A stretch of 19,973 bases of DNA from VBDM01 sp041496705 (GTDB lineage Bacteria; Pseudomonadota; Gammaproteobacteria; Burkholderiales; SG8-39). Within the stretch, counting starts at the first letter, position 1, and each line of letters starts with the position of its first letter. The position numbers and the translations under genes were made by a program. The notes beneath the pieces are model-generated. The model was not told the DNA's origin. It saw only the letters and a program-made list of their open reading frames with translations, and searched no databases. The DNA lies in assembly GCA_041496705.1 (NCBI GenBank), contig JBGQFD010000069.1, positions 1-19,973 on the forward strand. The letters run 5' to 3'. This document shows positions 10,824 through 17,991 of the stretch, piece by piece.

Positions 10824-10900
10824 AAGCATACGGGGCGCGTATCTTAGAAGGACCATGCTGACTGCCGCCTGACGCGACAGTCCGCGGACCTCCGCCAATC

Positions 10901-11953
10901 ATGCTTGTTCTGGGCATCGAAACATCCTGCGACGAAACCGGCGTTGCCGTTTATCACGGCGAGCGCGGCCTGCTCGCGCACGCGCTGCACTCACAGGTGG
11001 CGCTGCACGGGCCGTACGGCGGGGTGGTTCCGGAACTCGCGTCGCGCGATCACATCCGCCGCCTGCTGCCGCTCGTCCGCGACGTGCTGCGGCGCGCCGG
11101 CGTCGCGAAGACGGAACTCGACGCGATCGCGTATACGCAGGGACCGGGCTTGGCCGGGGCGCTGCTGGTCGGCGCCGCGGTGGCGAACGGCATCGCCTTC
11201 GGGCTCGGCATTCCGGCGCTGGGCGTTCACCATCTCGAAGCCCACCTGCTCTCCCCGCTCCTTGAGAAAGACGCGCCGGCGTTCCCGTTCGTCGCGCTGC
11301 TGGTGTCCGGCGGGCATACGCAGCTGATGCGCGTCACCGGCGTGGGCGAATACGAACTGCTTGGCGAGACGCTCGACGATGCCGCCGGAGAGGCGTTCGA
11401 CAAGACCGCCAAGCTGCTCGGCCTGGGCTATCCCGGCGGCCCGGCGCTCGAACGGCTTGCGCGCGAGGGCCGGCCGGGCCGCTTCGAGTTTCCGCGGCCT
11501 ATGCTCGATGCGCTGGACAAGCGCGGCGATCTCGACTTCAGCTTCAGCGGCCTGAAGACCGCGGTGGTGACGCTCGCAAGGAAGCAGGTGCTCGACGCGC
11601 AGGCGCGCGCCGACGTGGCGGCGGAGTTCGAGGAGGCCGTGGTCGACGTGCTCGTTGCGAAATCTCTCGAAGCGCTGCGCCGCACAGGCCTTGCCCGGCT
11701 GGTGGTTGCCGGCGGCGTCGGCGCCAATCTGCGCCTGCGCGCGCGCTTCGATGCCGCGGCGCGGGAGAACTTCCGGGTGTTCTATCCGGCGCTGGAATTC
11801 TGTACCGACAACGGCGCGATGATCGCCCTAGCCGGCGCCCTGCGTTTGGGCGCCGAGCTTCGTGATAGCCGGGATTCAGGTTTCACCGGGTTCACGGTTC
11901 GCCCGCGCTGGGACCTGGCATCCGTAGCGTCGGCCCCATCCGCGGAACGCTAG
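10901..11953 (+). CDS. tsaD: tRNA N6-adenosine threonylcarbamoyltransferase TsaD
   Basis: TsaD, with TsaB and TsaE, transfers the threonylcarbamoyl group to A37 of ANN-decoding tRNAs. The product is 350 aa, close to E. coli TsaD (337 aa). It opens with MLVLGIETSCDETGVAVY, the ASKHA-fold phosphate-binding start seen throughout the family, so the start is well fixed although no good Shine-Dalgarno is visible. Metal-binding histidines are H111 and H115 (HHLEAH). Other family motifs are SGGHTQL (about 136-142), DDAAGEAFDK (about 159-168), GYPGGP (about 176-181), the FSFSGLKTAV segment, and FCTDNGAMIA near the C terminus. It converges on plsY: both end in TAG and share the four bases CTAG at 11950-11953. 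Confidence 0.97.
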   Translation: MLVLGIETSCDETGVAVYHGERGLLAHALHSQVALHGPYGGVVPELASRDHIRRLLPLVRDVLRRAGVAKTELDAIAYTQGPGLAGALLVGAAVANGIAFGLGIPALGVHHLEAHLLSPLLEKDAPAFPFVALLVSGGHTQLMRVTGVGEYELLGETLDDAAGEAFDKTAKLLGLGYPGGPALERLAREGRPGRFEFPRPMLDALDKRGDLDFSFSGLKTAVVTLARKQVLDAQARADVAAEFEEAVVDVLVAKSLEALRRTGLARLVVAGGVGANLRLRARFDAAARENFRVFYPALEFCTDNGAMIALAGALRLGAELRDSRDSGFTGFTVRPRWDLASVASAPSAER

Positions 11954-12609
11954 CGGCTTCCCTGATCCTGAATCCTTGATCCTTGATCCTGCTTTCTTCC
12001 GATGCGGCTTTCCTTGCCGGCGGCCAGATTGAGAATGTTGCTCTTGTGCCGCCACACGAGCAACGCCGACATCAGGATCACGGCGGGCAGCATCGGCCGC
12101 AGATCAAACCCGAGCAGCGACATGAAAAACGCGTAGAGCGGCGCGAACACCGCCGCGACGATGGCGGCAAGAGACGAATAACGGAACAAGAGCGCGACGA
12201 TGATCCAGGTCGCAAGCGTCGCAACACCGAGCCACGGCTGGATGGCAAGCAGGATCCCGCCAGCGACCGATACCCCCTTACCGCCCTTGAAGCGGAAAAA
12301 CACGGGGAACAGGTGGCCGAGGAACACCGCGACCGCGCACGCAGCGACACCGGCTGCCTCGACGTCGTACTCGGCGGCGTAGCGCGCGGCGAGAAACACC
12401 GCGAGCCAGCCCTTGCCTGCGTCGCCGGCGAGGGTGAGCAGCGCGGCCAGTCTCCTGCCCGTCCGCAGCACGTTGGTCGCCCCCGGGTTCCCCGACCCGT
12501 AGGTGTGCGGGTCGGGAAGCCCGAAGGCACGGCTGACCATCACGGCGAACGACAGCGAGCCGATCAGGTAGGCGACCAGGATAAATGCTGCGGTGGCCAT
12601 GGGGTTCAT
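11950..12609 (-). CDS. plsY: Glycerol-3-phosphate acyltransferase PlsY
   Basis: PlsY is an inner-membrane enzyme that acylates glycerol-3-phosphate from acyl-phosphate, the first step of phospholipid synthesis in the PlsX/PlsY pathway. The product is 219 aa, slightly longer than typical (about 200-205). Family motifs: GSGNPGATNVLRTGRR (residues 38-53) and GHLFPVFFRFKGGKGVSVAG (98-117), with five or so membrane helices. The usual family ending is around RHKSNILNLAAGKESRIGRK (187-206). The last 13 residues (QDQGSRIQDQGSR) are encoded by a 7-bp tandem repeat and look like a late addition. The start could be ATG 12609 or ATG 12600; neither has a good ribosome binding site. It is divergent from folB and converges on tsaD. 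Confidence 0.95.
   Translation of the reverse strand: MNPMATAAFILVAYLIGSLSFAVMVSRAFGLPDPHTYGSGNPGATNVLRTGRRLAALLTLAGDAGKGWLAVFLAARYAAEYDVEAAGVAACAVAVFLGHLFPVFFRFKGGKGVSVAGGILLAIQPWLGVATLATWIIVALLFRYSSLAAIVAAVFAPLYAFFMSLLGFDLRPMLPAVILMSALLVWRHKSNILNLAAGKESRIGRKQDQGSRIQDQGSR
11963..11990. repeat. Heptanucleotide tandem repeat in plsY 3' end
   Basis: Four tandem 7-bp units on the plus strand, TGATCCT GAATCCT TGATCCT TGATCCT, with one unit differing at two positions. It lies inside plsY, 10 bp before the shared plsY/tsaD stop region, and encodes the Asp-Gln-Gly-Ser-Arg-type tail. Because 7 is not a multiple of 3, gain or loss of a unit would shift the plsY reading frame at its very end. Confidence 0.85.
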
Positions 12610-12610
12610 C

Positions 12611-12616
12611 TAGAAT
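12611..12616 (+). promoter_or_regulatory. Candidate -10 element for folB
   Basis: TAGAAT (5/6 match to TATAAT) lies 27 bp ahead of the folB start in the 34-bp gap between the divergent plsY and folB. This would give a leader of about 20 bases. No good -35 is visible 17 bp upstream, so support is modest. Confidence 0.35.
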
Positions 12617-12643
12617 TGCGGGCAAGTTTACCGCCGCCGCGCC

Positions 12644-12997
12644 TTGGACACCATCTTCATCCGCCAGTTGCGACTGCAGGCCTGGATCGGGCTGTATCGC
12701 CACGAGAAAGTCGCGCCGCAAACGATCGAGATCGATCTCGAGATCGCCGTGCCCGGGGAGAAAGTATTCAAGACCGGCAAGGTCGCAGACACTGTAGATT
12801 ACGCGGTTGTCGCCGAGCGCGTACGGGCGCTGCTCGCCAAGGAGCGCTTCGGTCTCGTCGAGAGCCTTGCGGAGCGCATTGCCGATCTGATACTCACCGA
12901 TTTCCCGGCGCCGCGCGTCAAGGTGAGCATCGCCAAGCCCGGCGCGCTGCGCGACGCGCAGCGTGTTGGCGTGAGCATCGAACGCAGCCGCGCCTAG
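12644..12997 (+). CDS. folB: Dihydroneopterin aldolase FolB
   Basis: FolB converts 7,8-dihydroneopterin to 6-hydroxymethyl-7,8-dihydropterin and glycolaldehyde in folate synthesis. The product is 117 aa, the normal length. The start is TTG at 12644, giving MDTIFIRQLRLQAWIGLY, which aligns with the start of known FolB proteins; no Shine-Dalgarno is visible, so initiation may be weak. Residues matching the E. coli active site are E21 (RHEK), Y53 (VDYAVVAE), E73 (LVESLAERIA) and K98 (VSIAKPGAL). It is divergent from plsY, a pairing common in proteobacteria, and its stop lies 4 bp from the end of the converging xerD. Confidence 0.95.
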   Translation: MDTIFIRQLRLQAWIGLYRHEKVAPQTIEIDLEIAVPGEKVFKTGKVADTVDYAVVAERVRALLAKERFGLVESLAERIADLILTDFPAPRVKVSIAKPGALRDAQRVGVSIERSRA

Positions 12998-13001
12998 CGA
13001 A

Positions 13002-13919
13002 TCACCCCCGCGGATGATGCTTCTGGTGCAGCGCCTTGAGGCGCTCGCGCGCCACGTGGGTGTAGATCTGCGTGGTCGAGATGTCGGCATGGCCGAGCAG
13101 CATCTGCACCACGCGCAGGTCGGCTCCATGGTTCAAGAGGTGCGTGGCGAAGGCGTGGCGCAAGGTGTGCGGCGAGAGCGCCTTGCCCGGGATCGCCGCC
13201 GCCGCGCGTCTCCTCAGCAGATGCCAGAACGCCTGGCGCGTCATCGGCGCGCCGCGCGCGGTGACGAACGCGTAGTCGCTGTCGCGCCCGCCGAGCAGTG
13301 TCGGGCGGCCCTCCTTGTACCAGCGCTGCATCCAGGCGACCGCCTCCTCGCCAAGCGGCACCAGGCGCTCCTTCGAACCCTTGCCGAAAACGCGCACCAC
13401 GCCCATGTCGAAGCTGACTTCGACCAACTTCAATCGCGTCAGCTCGGAGACGCGCAGGCCGCTCGCGTACAGCACTTCCAGCATCGCCCGGTCGCGCAGG
13501 CCCAGCGAGGTCTCCGGATCGGGCTGCGCGAGCAGCAGTTCCACGTCGGCCTCCGACAGCGTCTTCGGAAACCGCTGCGGGCGTTTCGGCGCGTCGAGCC
13601 TGAGCGTCGGATCGGCTGCGATGCGCTCGCCGCGCAGCGCAAACTGGTAAAAGCGCTTCAGGCTCGAATGCAGCCGCGCCTGCGTGCTCGAGCGTATGCC
13701 GCCAGATTTGCCCGCGCGCCGCGCGTTGCGCGCGGCGAAATAGCCGGCGAGGTCGGCCTCGGTGGCGCCGAGCAGCGTCGCGCGGCCCTGCCGCTCCAGC
13801 CACTGCGCGAAGAGACTCAGATCGCGCCGGTACGCTTCGAGCGTGTTCTTCGCGAGGCCATCCTCCAGCCAGATGGCGTCGCAGAATTCATCCAGAAGCG
13901 CCGCGTTCTCGGCGCTCAT
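13002..13919 (-). CDS. xerD: Site-specific tyrosine recombinase XerD
   Basis: XerD acts with XerC at the chromosomal dif site to resolve chromosome dimers before division. The product is 305 aa, normal length. An N-terminal SAM-like core-binding domain (about 1-105) is followed by the catalytic domain with the full set: R156 (SGLRVSEL), K180 (GKGSKER), H251 and R254 (SPHTLRHAFATHLL), H277 (LLGHADISTTQIYTHV) and the nucleophile Y286. The C terminus, RERLKALHQKHHPRG, is typical of XerD rather than XerC. Its ATG overlaps the ogt stop (ATGA), so the two genes are probably co-transcribed and translationally coupled. It is a housekeeping enzyme and not the integrase of the cassette array 3 kb away: it lacks the extra domain of integron integrases. 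Confidence 0.94.
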   Translation of the reverse strand: MSAENAALLDEFCDAIWLEDGLAKNTLEAYRRDLSLFAQWLERQGRATLLGATEADLAGYFAARNARRAGKSGGIRSSTQARLHSSLKRFYQFALRGERIAADPTLRLDAPKRPQRFPKTLSEADVELLLAQPDPETSLGLRDRAMLEVLYASGLRVSELTRLKLVEVSFDMGVVRVFGKGSKERLVPLGEEAVAWMQRWYKEGRPTLLGGRDSDYAFVTARGAPMTRQAFWHLLRRRAAAAIPGKALSPHTLRHAFATHLLNHGADLRVVQMLLGHADISTTQIYTHVARERLKALHQKHHPRG

Positions 13920-14401
13920 GGCGCGGCCGCGCCCTCGTGGGCGAGCAGCCAGCGCTTCACGCCGAGCTCGAAGCCATCACGCTGGTGCGCGAAGCCGCCG
14001 ATTCCGGCGGCGGCGAGCACGCGGTGGCAGGGCACGACCAGCGGCAGCGGATTGGCGCCGCAGGCCTGGCCGACCGCGCGCGCCGCGGACCCCAGCTCGA
14101 GCGCAATCTCGCCGTAGCGGCGCGTGGCTCCTGAGGGGATCGCCGCGATCTTCTGCCAGACGCGGCGCTGGAACAGCGTGCCCGACGGAGCGAGCGGCAG
14201 GTCGAAGCGGAACAGCGGATCGTCGATGTAGCGGCGAAGCTGGGCGCAGGCGCGTTCGGCGAGGCGGTTCTGCGGCGCGAGCACGGCGCCCGGTTTTCCG
14301 AGAAAGACGATCCCGATCAGCGCCTCGTCGGTGGCGCGCAGGCCCAGCGACGCGAACGGCGTCGCCAGGATCGCCTGATAGGAATCTGCGGGGGATCGCA
14401 T
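13916..14401 (-). CDS. ogt: Methylated-DNA--protein-cysteine methyltransferase (Ogt)
   Basis: This suicide DNA-repair protein transfers alkyl groups from O6-alkylguanine to its own cysteine. The product is 161 aa. The active site is C125 in LPLVVPCHRV. Other family features are the helix-turn-helix with the arginine finger (R108 in SAARAVGQACGANP), Y96 (TRRYGEIA), N117, and the C-terminal GGF...ELGVKRWLLAHEG. The start ATG at 14401 lies inside a 9-bp inverted repeat (14399-14422), and no Shine-Dalgarno is evident. A possible -10, TATCAT, lies at 14420-14425. It is the first gene of a two-gene unit with xerD, with a 4-bp overlap. Confidence 0.94.
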   Translation of the reverse strand: MRSPADSYQAILATPFASLGLRATDEALIGIVFLGKPGAVLAPQNRLAERACAQLRRYIDDPLFRFDLPLAPSGTLFQRRVWQKIAAIPSGATRRYGEIALELGSAARAVGQACGANPLPLVVPCHRVLAAAGIGGFAHQRDGFELGVKRWLLAHEGAAAP

Positions 14402-14422
14402 GGCGCGGCTACTCGCGCCATG
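14399..14422. repeat. Inverted repeat over the ogt start codon
   Basis: CATGGCGCG-gctact-CGCGCCATG is a perfect 9+9 bp inverted repeat with a 6-bp spacer. The ogt ATG is within one arm. In mRNA the hairpin would hide the start codon; at DNA level it could be an operator. If the TATCAT at 14420-14425 is the real -10, the distal arm would not be transcribed and only the DNA-level reading holds. Confidence 0.5.
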
Positions 14423-14461
14423 ATAGATCAGGCGGGCAAAAGGCTCACGCCGGGTTTCACC

Positions 14462-16495
14462 TCAGGCCTTGACGGCCGCCGGGCTGCGCCGCAGCGTCTG
14501 CAGGACGAGTACGAGCGCCACCAGCGCGATGCCGATCGCGTCGAACAGCGCCTTCGGATAGACGAGCAGGAGTCCCGCGGCAACCAGCATCCACCGCTCG
14601 ATCCAGGTGGTGCGCTTCAACGCCCAGCCCTGCACCCCGCCGGCAAGCGCGGCAATGCCGAGCGCGCACGTAATGGTGACGAGCGCGATCGAGCCCCAGT
14701 CGGCGCCGCCGAGCGTCTTGAACGAGCCGGTGAGGAGCAGCCCCGTCCCGGACGGATCGAGCACGAACATGAACGGCACCAGGAACGCCGGCATGGTGTA
14801 CTTCCACGACTGCAGCGTGGTCTTGTAGGGGTCGCCGCCCGTGATCGCCGCCGCGGCAAACGGCGAGAGCGCGGTCGGCGGGGATACCTCAGAGAGCACC
14901 GCGTAGTAGAAGATGAACATGTGCGCGGCGAAATCCGGCACGCCCAATTTTATGAGCGCCGGCGCGGCGATCACCGCGCAGATGATGTACGACGCGGTCA
15001 CCGGCACGGCGAGCCCGACGATCCAGACGATGAGCGAGGTGTAGACCGCGGTCAGCAGCAGCGAGCCTCCGGCGTACTCGATGATGATCGAGCTGAATTT
15101 AAGGCCCAGACCCGTGAGCGTCACCACACCGACGATGATGCCCGCGCCGGCGCAGGTGGTCGCGACGTTGAGCACCCCGGTCGAGCCCGCCTCGAGTGCC
15201 TTGAAGAATTTCGACCCGAAGATTCCCCTTACCAGGGGCTCGCGTCCGCGGAACAGGTCGTAGGAGAACAAAGCGCAGTCACGGTGCAGGAAGCTGGTCG
15301 CGAACGACGCCACTGTCGCCCAGAACACCGACAACACCGGCGAAAAACCGTACAGCATGAAGACGACGATCGACACCAGCGACAGGAAATGAAACCAGTA
15401 GCTTTTCGTCAGGCTCCACAGCGACTCGACCTGTTCGTAGCGCACCGTGCTCATGCCGAACTTGCGTGCGTCGATCTCGACCATGAGGAAGAGCGCGAAG
15501 TAGTAAAGGCAGGTCGGGATTGTCGCCATCAGCAGCACGTCGAGATACGAGATCTTCAGGAACTCGGCGATGAGAAACGCCGCCGCTCCCAGCACCGGCG
15601 GCGAGATGATCGCGCCCAGGCCCCCCGCGGCGAGCAGCCCGCCCGCCGCGTTCTTCCCGTAGCCCGCCTTGACCAGCATCGGGTACGCGACCGAGCCCAG
15701 CGTCACCGTGGTGGCGACGCCGGAGCCCGACGGGCCTCCGAGCAGGAACGAGGCGAGCACCACGGTGCGGCCGGCGCTGGTGGATTTTCCGCCCATCGCC
15801 GAGAAGGAGAAGTCGATGAAGAATTTCCCGGCGCCGGAGTACTGCAGGAACGCGCCGTAGATGGTGAAGAGGATGATGAGCGAGGAGGACACGTCCACCG
15901 CGACGCCGAAGATGCCTTCGAGGGTCATGTACAGATGCCCCACCAGCCGCCCGATTTCGTAGCTGCGATGCGCCCAAGAGCCGGGAAGCTGCTCGCCGAA
16001 GAGCGCGTAGAGGACGAAGGCGACAACCACGATCGGCATCACCCATCCGGAAGCGCGGCGCATGCCTTCGAGGATCAGGAGAATCAACGCGACGCCGAAG
16101 ACGATGTCCCAGTTGTCCGGCGACGTGTTGCGGTCCCAGATATCGTCGCCGCCCTGGAGAATGTAGGCGATCACCGCGACAGCGGCGAACGCAGCCACCC
16201 AGTCCCACCACATGATGCGGTGGCGGTGGCGCTTCGAGACGGGAAACAGCAGGTAGCTCAAGAACAGCACGAAGCCGACGTGCACCGGACGCAGCACCTG
16301 GGTGGGCACGATCGCGTAGGCGGTGTAGAGGTGGAACAGCGACATCACGATCGCCGCGGCAGCGACGAACACGCCGAGCGCGCCGCGCAGCTTGTTGCTC
16401 GCGCCCTCTTCCTCCTCGATGAACTCTTCGGCCTTCTTCAGCGCCTCGGCGTCGATGACGGGATCATCGACCGAGGGTTTGGCGATCTCGCTCAT
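14462..16495 (-). CDS. TRAP transporter permease, fused 4TM/12TM (TAXI type)
   Basis: This membrane component of a tripartite ATP-independent periplasmic transporter drives uptake of an organic acid or similar solute using an ion gradient. The 677-aa protein has a charged cytoplasmic N terminus (1-35), about four helices of the small DctQ-like part (about 38-165), then the large DctM-like part. Signature segments are GGPSGSGVATTVTLGSVAY (about 253-271), AAGGLGAIISPPVLGAAAF (about 289-307) and, in the second half, SEVSPPTALSPFAAAAITGG. The start at 16495 has AGGAGG four bases upstream. Such fused permeases normally sit beside a TAXI-family binding protein; none is within the window on either side, and the upstream flank is occupied by the cassette array. 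Substrate cannot be told from sequence. Confidence 0.93.
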   Translation of the reverse strand: MSEIAKPSVDDPVIDAEALKKAEEFIEEEEGASNKLRGALGVFVAAAAIVMSLFHLYTAYAIVPTQVLRPVHVGFVLFLSYLLFPVSKRHRHRIMWWDWVAAFAAVAVIAYILQGGDDIWDRNTSPDNWDIVFGVALILLILEGMRRASGWVMPIVVVAFVLYALFGEQLPGSWAHRSYEIGRLVGHLYMTLEGIFGVAVDVSSSLIILFTIYGAFLQYSGAGKFFIDFSFSAMGGKSTSAGRTVVLASFLLGGPSGSGVATTVTLGSVAYPMLVKAGYGKNAAGGLLAAGGLGAIISPPVLGAAAFLIAEFLKISYLDVLLMATIPTCLYYFALFLMVEIDARKFGMSTVRYEQVESLWSLTKSYWFHFLSLVSIVVFMLYGFSPVLSVFWATVASFATSFLHRDCALFSYDLFRGREPLVRGIFGSKFFKALEAGSTGVLNVATTCAGAGIIVGVVTLTGLGLKFSSIIIEYAGGSLLLTAVYTSLIVWIVGLAVPVTASYIICAVIAAPALIKLGVPDFAAHMFIFYYAVLSEVSPPTALSPFAAAAITGGDPYKTTLQSWKYTMPAFLVPFMFVLDPSGTGLLLTGSFKTLGGADWGSIALVTITCALGIAALAGGVQGWALKRTTWIERWMLVAAGLLLVYPKALFDAIGIALVALVLVLQTLRRSPAAVKA

Positions 16496-16593
16496 CCCGC
16501 CTCCTCGGCGGCAATGCTATCACGCTCGCGTCAGTCGCCACCGCCGCTGCAGCGGCCGCCGAGCTGTGCGCCGCAGCGCATCTCGAACGCGCG

Positions 16594-16600
16594 GTTAGGT
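16594..16600 (-). repeat. Possible eroded terminal attC core (ACCTAAC)
   Basis: On the minus strand ACCTAAC fits the RYYYAAC core and contains the TAA stop codon of the 85-aa gene, as is common in cassettes. Downstream an imperfect stem can form (CCGC..CGAG.TGCGC-TGCG-GCGCA..CTCG.GCGG, about 16548-16593), but no acceptable GTTRRRY partner is found before the TRAP permease gene. It may be the remnant of the last attC of the array, or a chance match. Confidence 0.4.
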
Positions 16601-16852
16601 GCCAACATATAAAGCGGCAGAAAAGGCTTCATAAAGCACCAGCCCCAGCAAGATACCCTGCACAGAGACCAGCGCCCAAAGCCAGCGACGCTGCAGCGCC
16701 GACACAATCAGCCCGGCAAACGTGAGGAGTCCAAGACCGAAGAATGCGTATCCCCAGATTCCTTCGCTTGCCAAACCGGGGGAAAAGAACGCAAAAGCCA
16801 GAAGGGGCACGGCGCCCAGGACAAAGCCAGCAAGACTCAGAGCTTGAATCAT
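16595..16852 (-). CDS. Small hydrophobic membrane protein, unknown function
   Basis: An 85-aa product that I do not recognise. It is almost wholly hydrophobic, with three predicted membrane helices (about residues 4-24, 32-52 and 57-80) separated by short loops containing QRR at 54-56. There is no signal-peptide cleavage site, Cys pair or charged domain. No Shine-Dalgarno precedes the ATG. It starts 70 bp after the metallo-hydrolase stop; that gap has a hairpin (16891-16905) and a 10-bp palindrome (16904-16913) but no recognisable attC, so both genes may share one cassette or an intervening attC has been lost. Its TAA stop lies within an attC-like core. Small multi-helix membrane proteins of unknown function are frequent cassette cargo. 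Coding status is likely but not certain. Confidence 0.6.
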   Translation of the reverse strand: MIQALSLAGFVLGAVPLLAFAFFSPGLASEGIWGYAFFGLGLLTFAGLIVSALQRRWLWALVSVQGILLGLVLYEAFSAALYVGT

Positions 16853-16922
16853 GGCTGGCGCTTGCGCCGGTCCGCTTGGATTGAAGGGTTACCTGGCATC
16901 CAGGTTTCGAAACTCCATCCGC

Positions 16923-17903
16923 TCAAATCAAGTATTTCTTTCCTACCGCTGAGGGAACAAGTTCGTCGCCGAACTCCCGCGCCATGTGGCTAACTGCTCT
17001 CCAGCCGGTGCAATGGCCCGGCGCCAACAGTTTCAAGCCGAATTTCTTGAGATCGGCGACCGTTTCCGGGATTACTCTTTCGTTCATGCCGGAAAGATGC
17101 AATCCGCCCATCGCGCCGTACAGTGGAATCGACGGGAATACCGACCGGGCGTGCGTCAGGACATTGATCAGGCCGGCATGGGAGCAGGCCGAGAAAACGA
17201 ATTGCCCTTTGTTCTTGACGTGCACCGAAACGAAGCGTTCGTCCATGATGAGTGGATCTGGCTCCCAGGACTTGCCGTCGGTGCTACGGGTCAGGTGATT
17301 TGGCACGCCAGCCTCGTAGCTAGTCACGCGGGGAATTTCGCCGCTCACGTAAAAAGCACCATCGGCGACACTCTGCGCGTCGCGATTGGTAATCACTTTG
17401 GCGCCTGCCTTCGACAGCCGCTCCGGGTCTGGCACCAGCTCGTTGACATATAACCGACCATCAGGTCGCTTCGTGGCGCGCTGTCGGAACATGCCCGGGT
17501 GCATGTAGCACGTGAAGCTGCCGTCGCCCCGGGCTCTGGCGATCGATTCGACCGCAGCAACTAGACCGCCCGCGTGGTCCCAATGCCCGTGGGACAGGAC
17601 TACCGCCTCGATGCTGGAGAAATCCACTCCCAGAATGGCCGTGTTTCGCTCGAATGTGGCGGCCGCCGGCCCAGCATCGAATAACAATGTCCGCCTTCTA
17701 TCGCCAATCTGCGCGGTTATCAGCAGCGAGAGGCCGTGATGCGCGCAGCAAATGTTCTGCCCCGACAAGATGCGCAGCTTTCCCCCGGTAAGCAAGACCG
17801 ACCACTCTGGCTGGACGTCGCGAGGATTGGACGAAAGGCTATCGGTAGTGTTGTCAACCAGCACAAGCACTTCGAGGCTATCAACCGCGACTATCTCGGC
17901 CAT
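16923..17903 (-). CDS. Metallo-beta-lactamase-fold hydrolase, COG1237-like
   Basis: A probable metal-dependent hydrolase of 326 aa, cytoplasmic (no signal peptide). The main metal motif HGHWDH is at 105-110 (H105, H107, D109, H110) in VVLSHGHWDHAGG. Further putative ligands are H242 (SACSHAGLINV), H269 (GGLHLSG) and H297 (APGHCTG). This pattern (CSHAG, GGLHL, HCTG) marks the group often annotated as dihydropterin-ribofuranosylaminobenzene 5'-phosphate synthase; that name should not be read as function here, since most members have no known substrate. Early residues LVDNTTDSL are also typical of the group. The ATG at 17903 has AAGGGG upstream, and the leader from the attC is only 21 bases. It is cargo of the leftmost cassette. 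It is not a beta-lactamase by any feature seen. Confidence 0.85.
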   Translation of the reverse strand: MAEIVAVDSLEVLVLVDNTTDSLSSNPRDVQPEWSVLLTGGKLRILSGQNICCAHHGLSLLITAQIGDRRRTLLFDAGPAAATFERNTAILGVDFSSIEAVVLSHGHWDHAGGLVAAVESIARARGDGSFTCYMHPGMFRQRATKRPDGRLYVNELVPDPERLSKAGAKVITNRDAQSVADGAFYVSGEIPRVTSYEAGVPNHLTRSTDGKSWEPDPLIMDERFVSVHVKNKGQFVFSACSHAGLINVLTHARSVFPSIPLYGAMGGLHLSGMNERVIPETVADLKKFGLKLLAPGHCTGWRAVSHMAREFGDELVPSAVGKKYLI

Positions 17904-17924
17904 GGTTGGTCCCCTTTGTATGAC

Positions 17925-17987
17925 AGCTAACGTCGTGCTTCAGGGGCGCGCCGCTTCTGGCGCGTCCCCTGCAAGCGCTCGTTAGAC
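17925..17987 (-). repeat. attC-like recombination site A
   Basis: On the minus strand it starts with GTCTAAC (perfect RYYYAAC) and ends with GTTAGCT (GTTRRRY with one mismatch). Between them is an imperfect palindrome: TAACG/CGTTA, GCTT/AAGC, CAGGGG/CCCCTG and CGCGCC/GGCGCG pair in order, with one extrahelical base between the last two arms and a 6-base loop. This is the architecture of an integron attC (63 bp). It begins 4 bp after the stop of the BenE-family gene and ends 21 bp before the metallo-hydrolase start. Confidence 0.85.
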
Positions 17988-17991
17988 GACC

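Noticed and set aside
10855..10872. Five-codon open frame (Met-Leu-Thr-Ala-Ala) ahead of tsaD with AGAAGG upstream
   Set aside because: The spacing to the ATG is very short, and the likely transcription start from TATCTT would fall almost at its first codon. Not supported as a leader peptide.
11983..13017. Plus-strand open frame across plsY antisense and folB
   Set aside because: It covers folB in a different frame and plsY on the wrong strand; both real genes have full family motifs.
13002..13919. xerD as the integrase of the cassette array
   Set aside because: The protein has XerD length and ending, is coupled to ogt, and shows no integron-integrase-specific insertion; it is also at the wrong end of the array.
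14420..16612. 730-codon plus-strand open frame opposite the TRAP permease
   Set aside because: Antisense shadow of a clear membrane protein; the translation is His/Arg/Glu-rich low-complexity sequence with no recognisable fold.
16853..16922. Possible attC between the metallo-hydrolase and the 85-aa gene
   Set aside because: There is a small hairpin and a GTTTCGAAAC palindrome, but no RYYYAAC/GTTRRRY pair at suitable distance; AGGTAAC does not fit the core.
16923..17903. Metallo-beta-lactamase resistance gene
   Set aside because: It has the general fold motif, but the CSHAG, GGLHL and HCTG segments place it with COG1237-like hydrolases, and it has no signal peptide.
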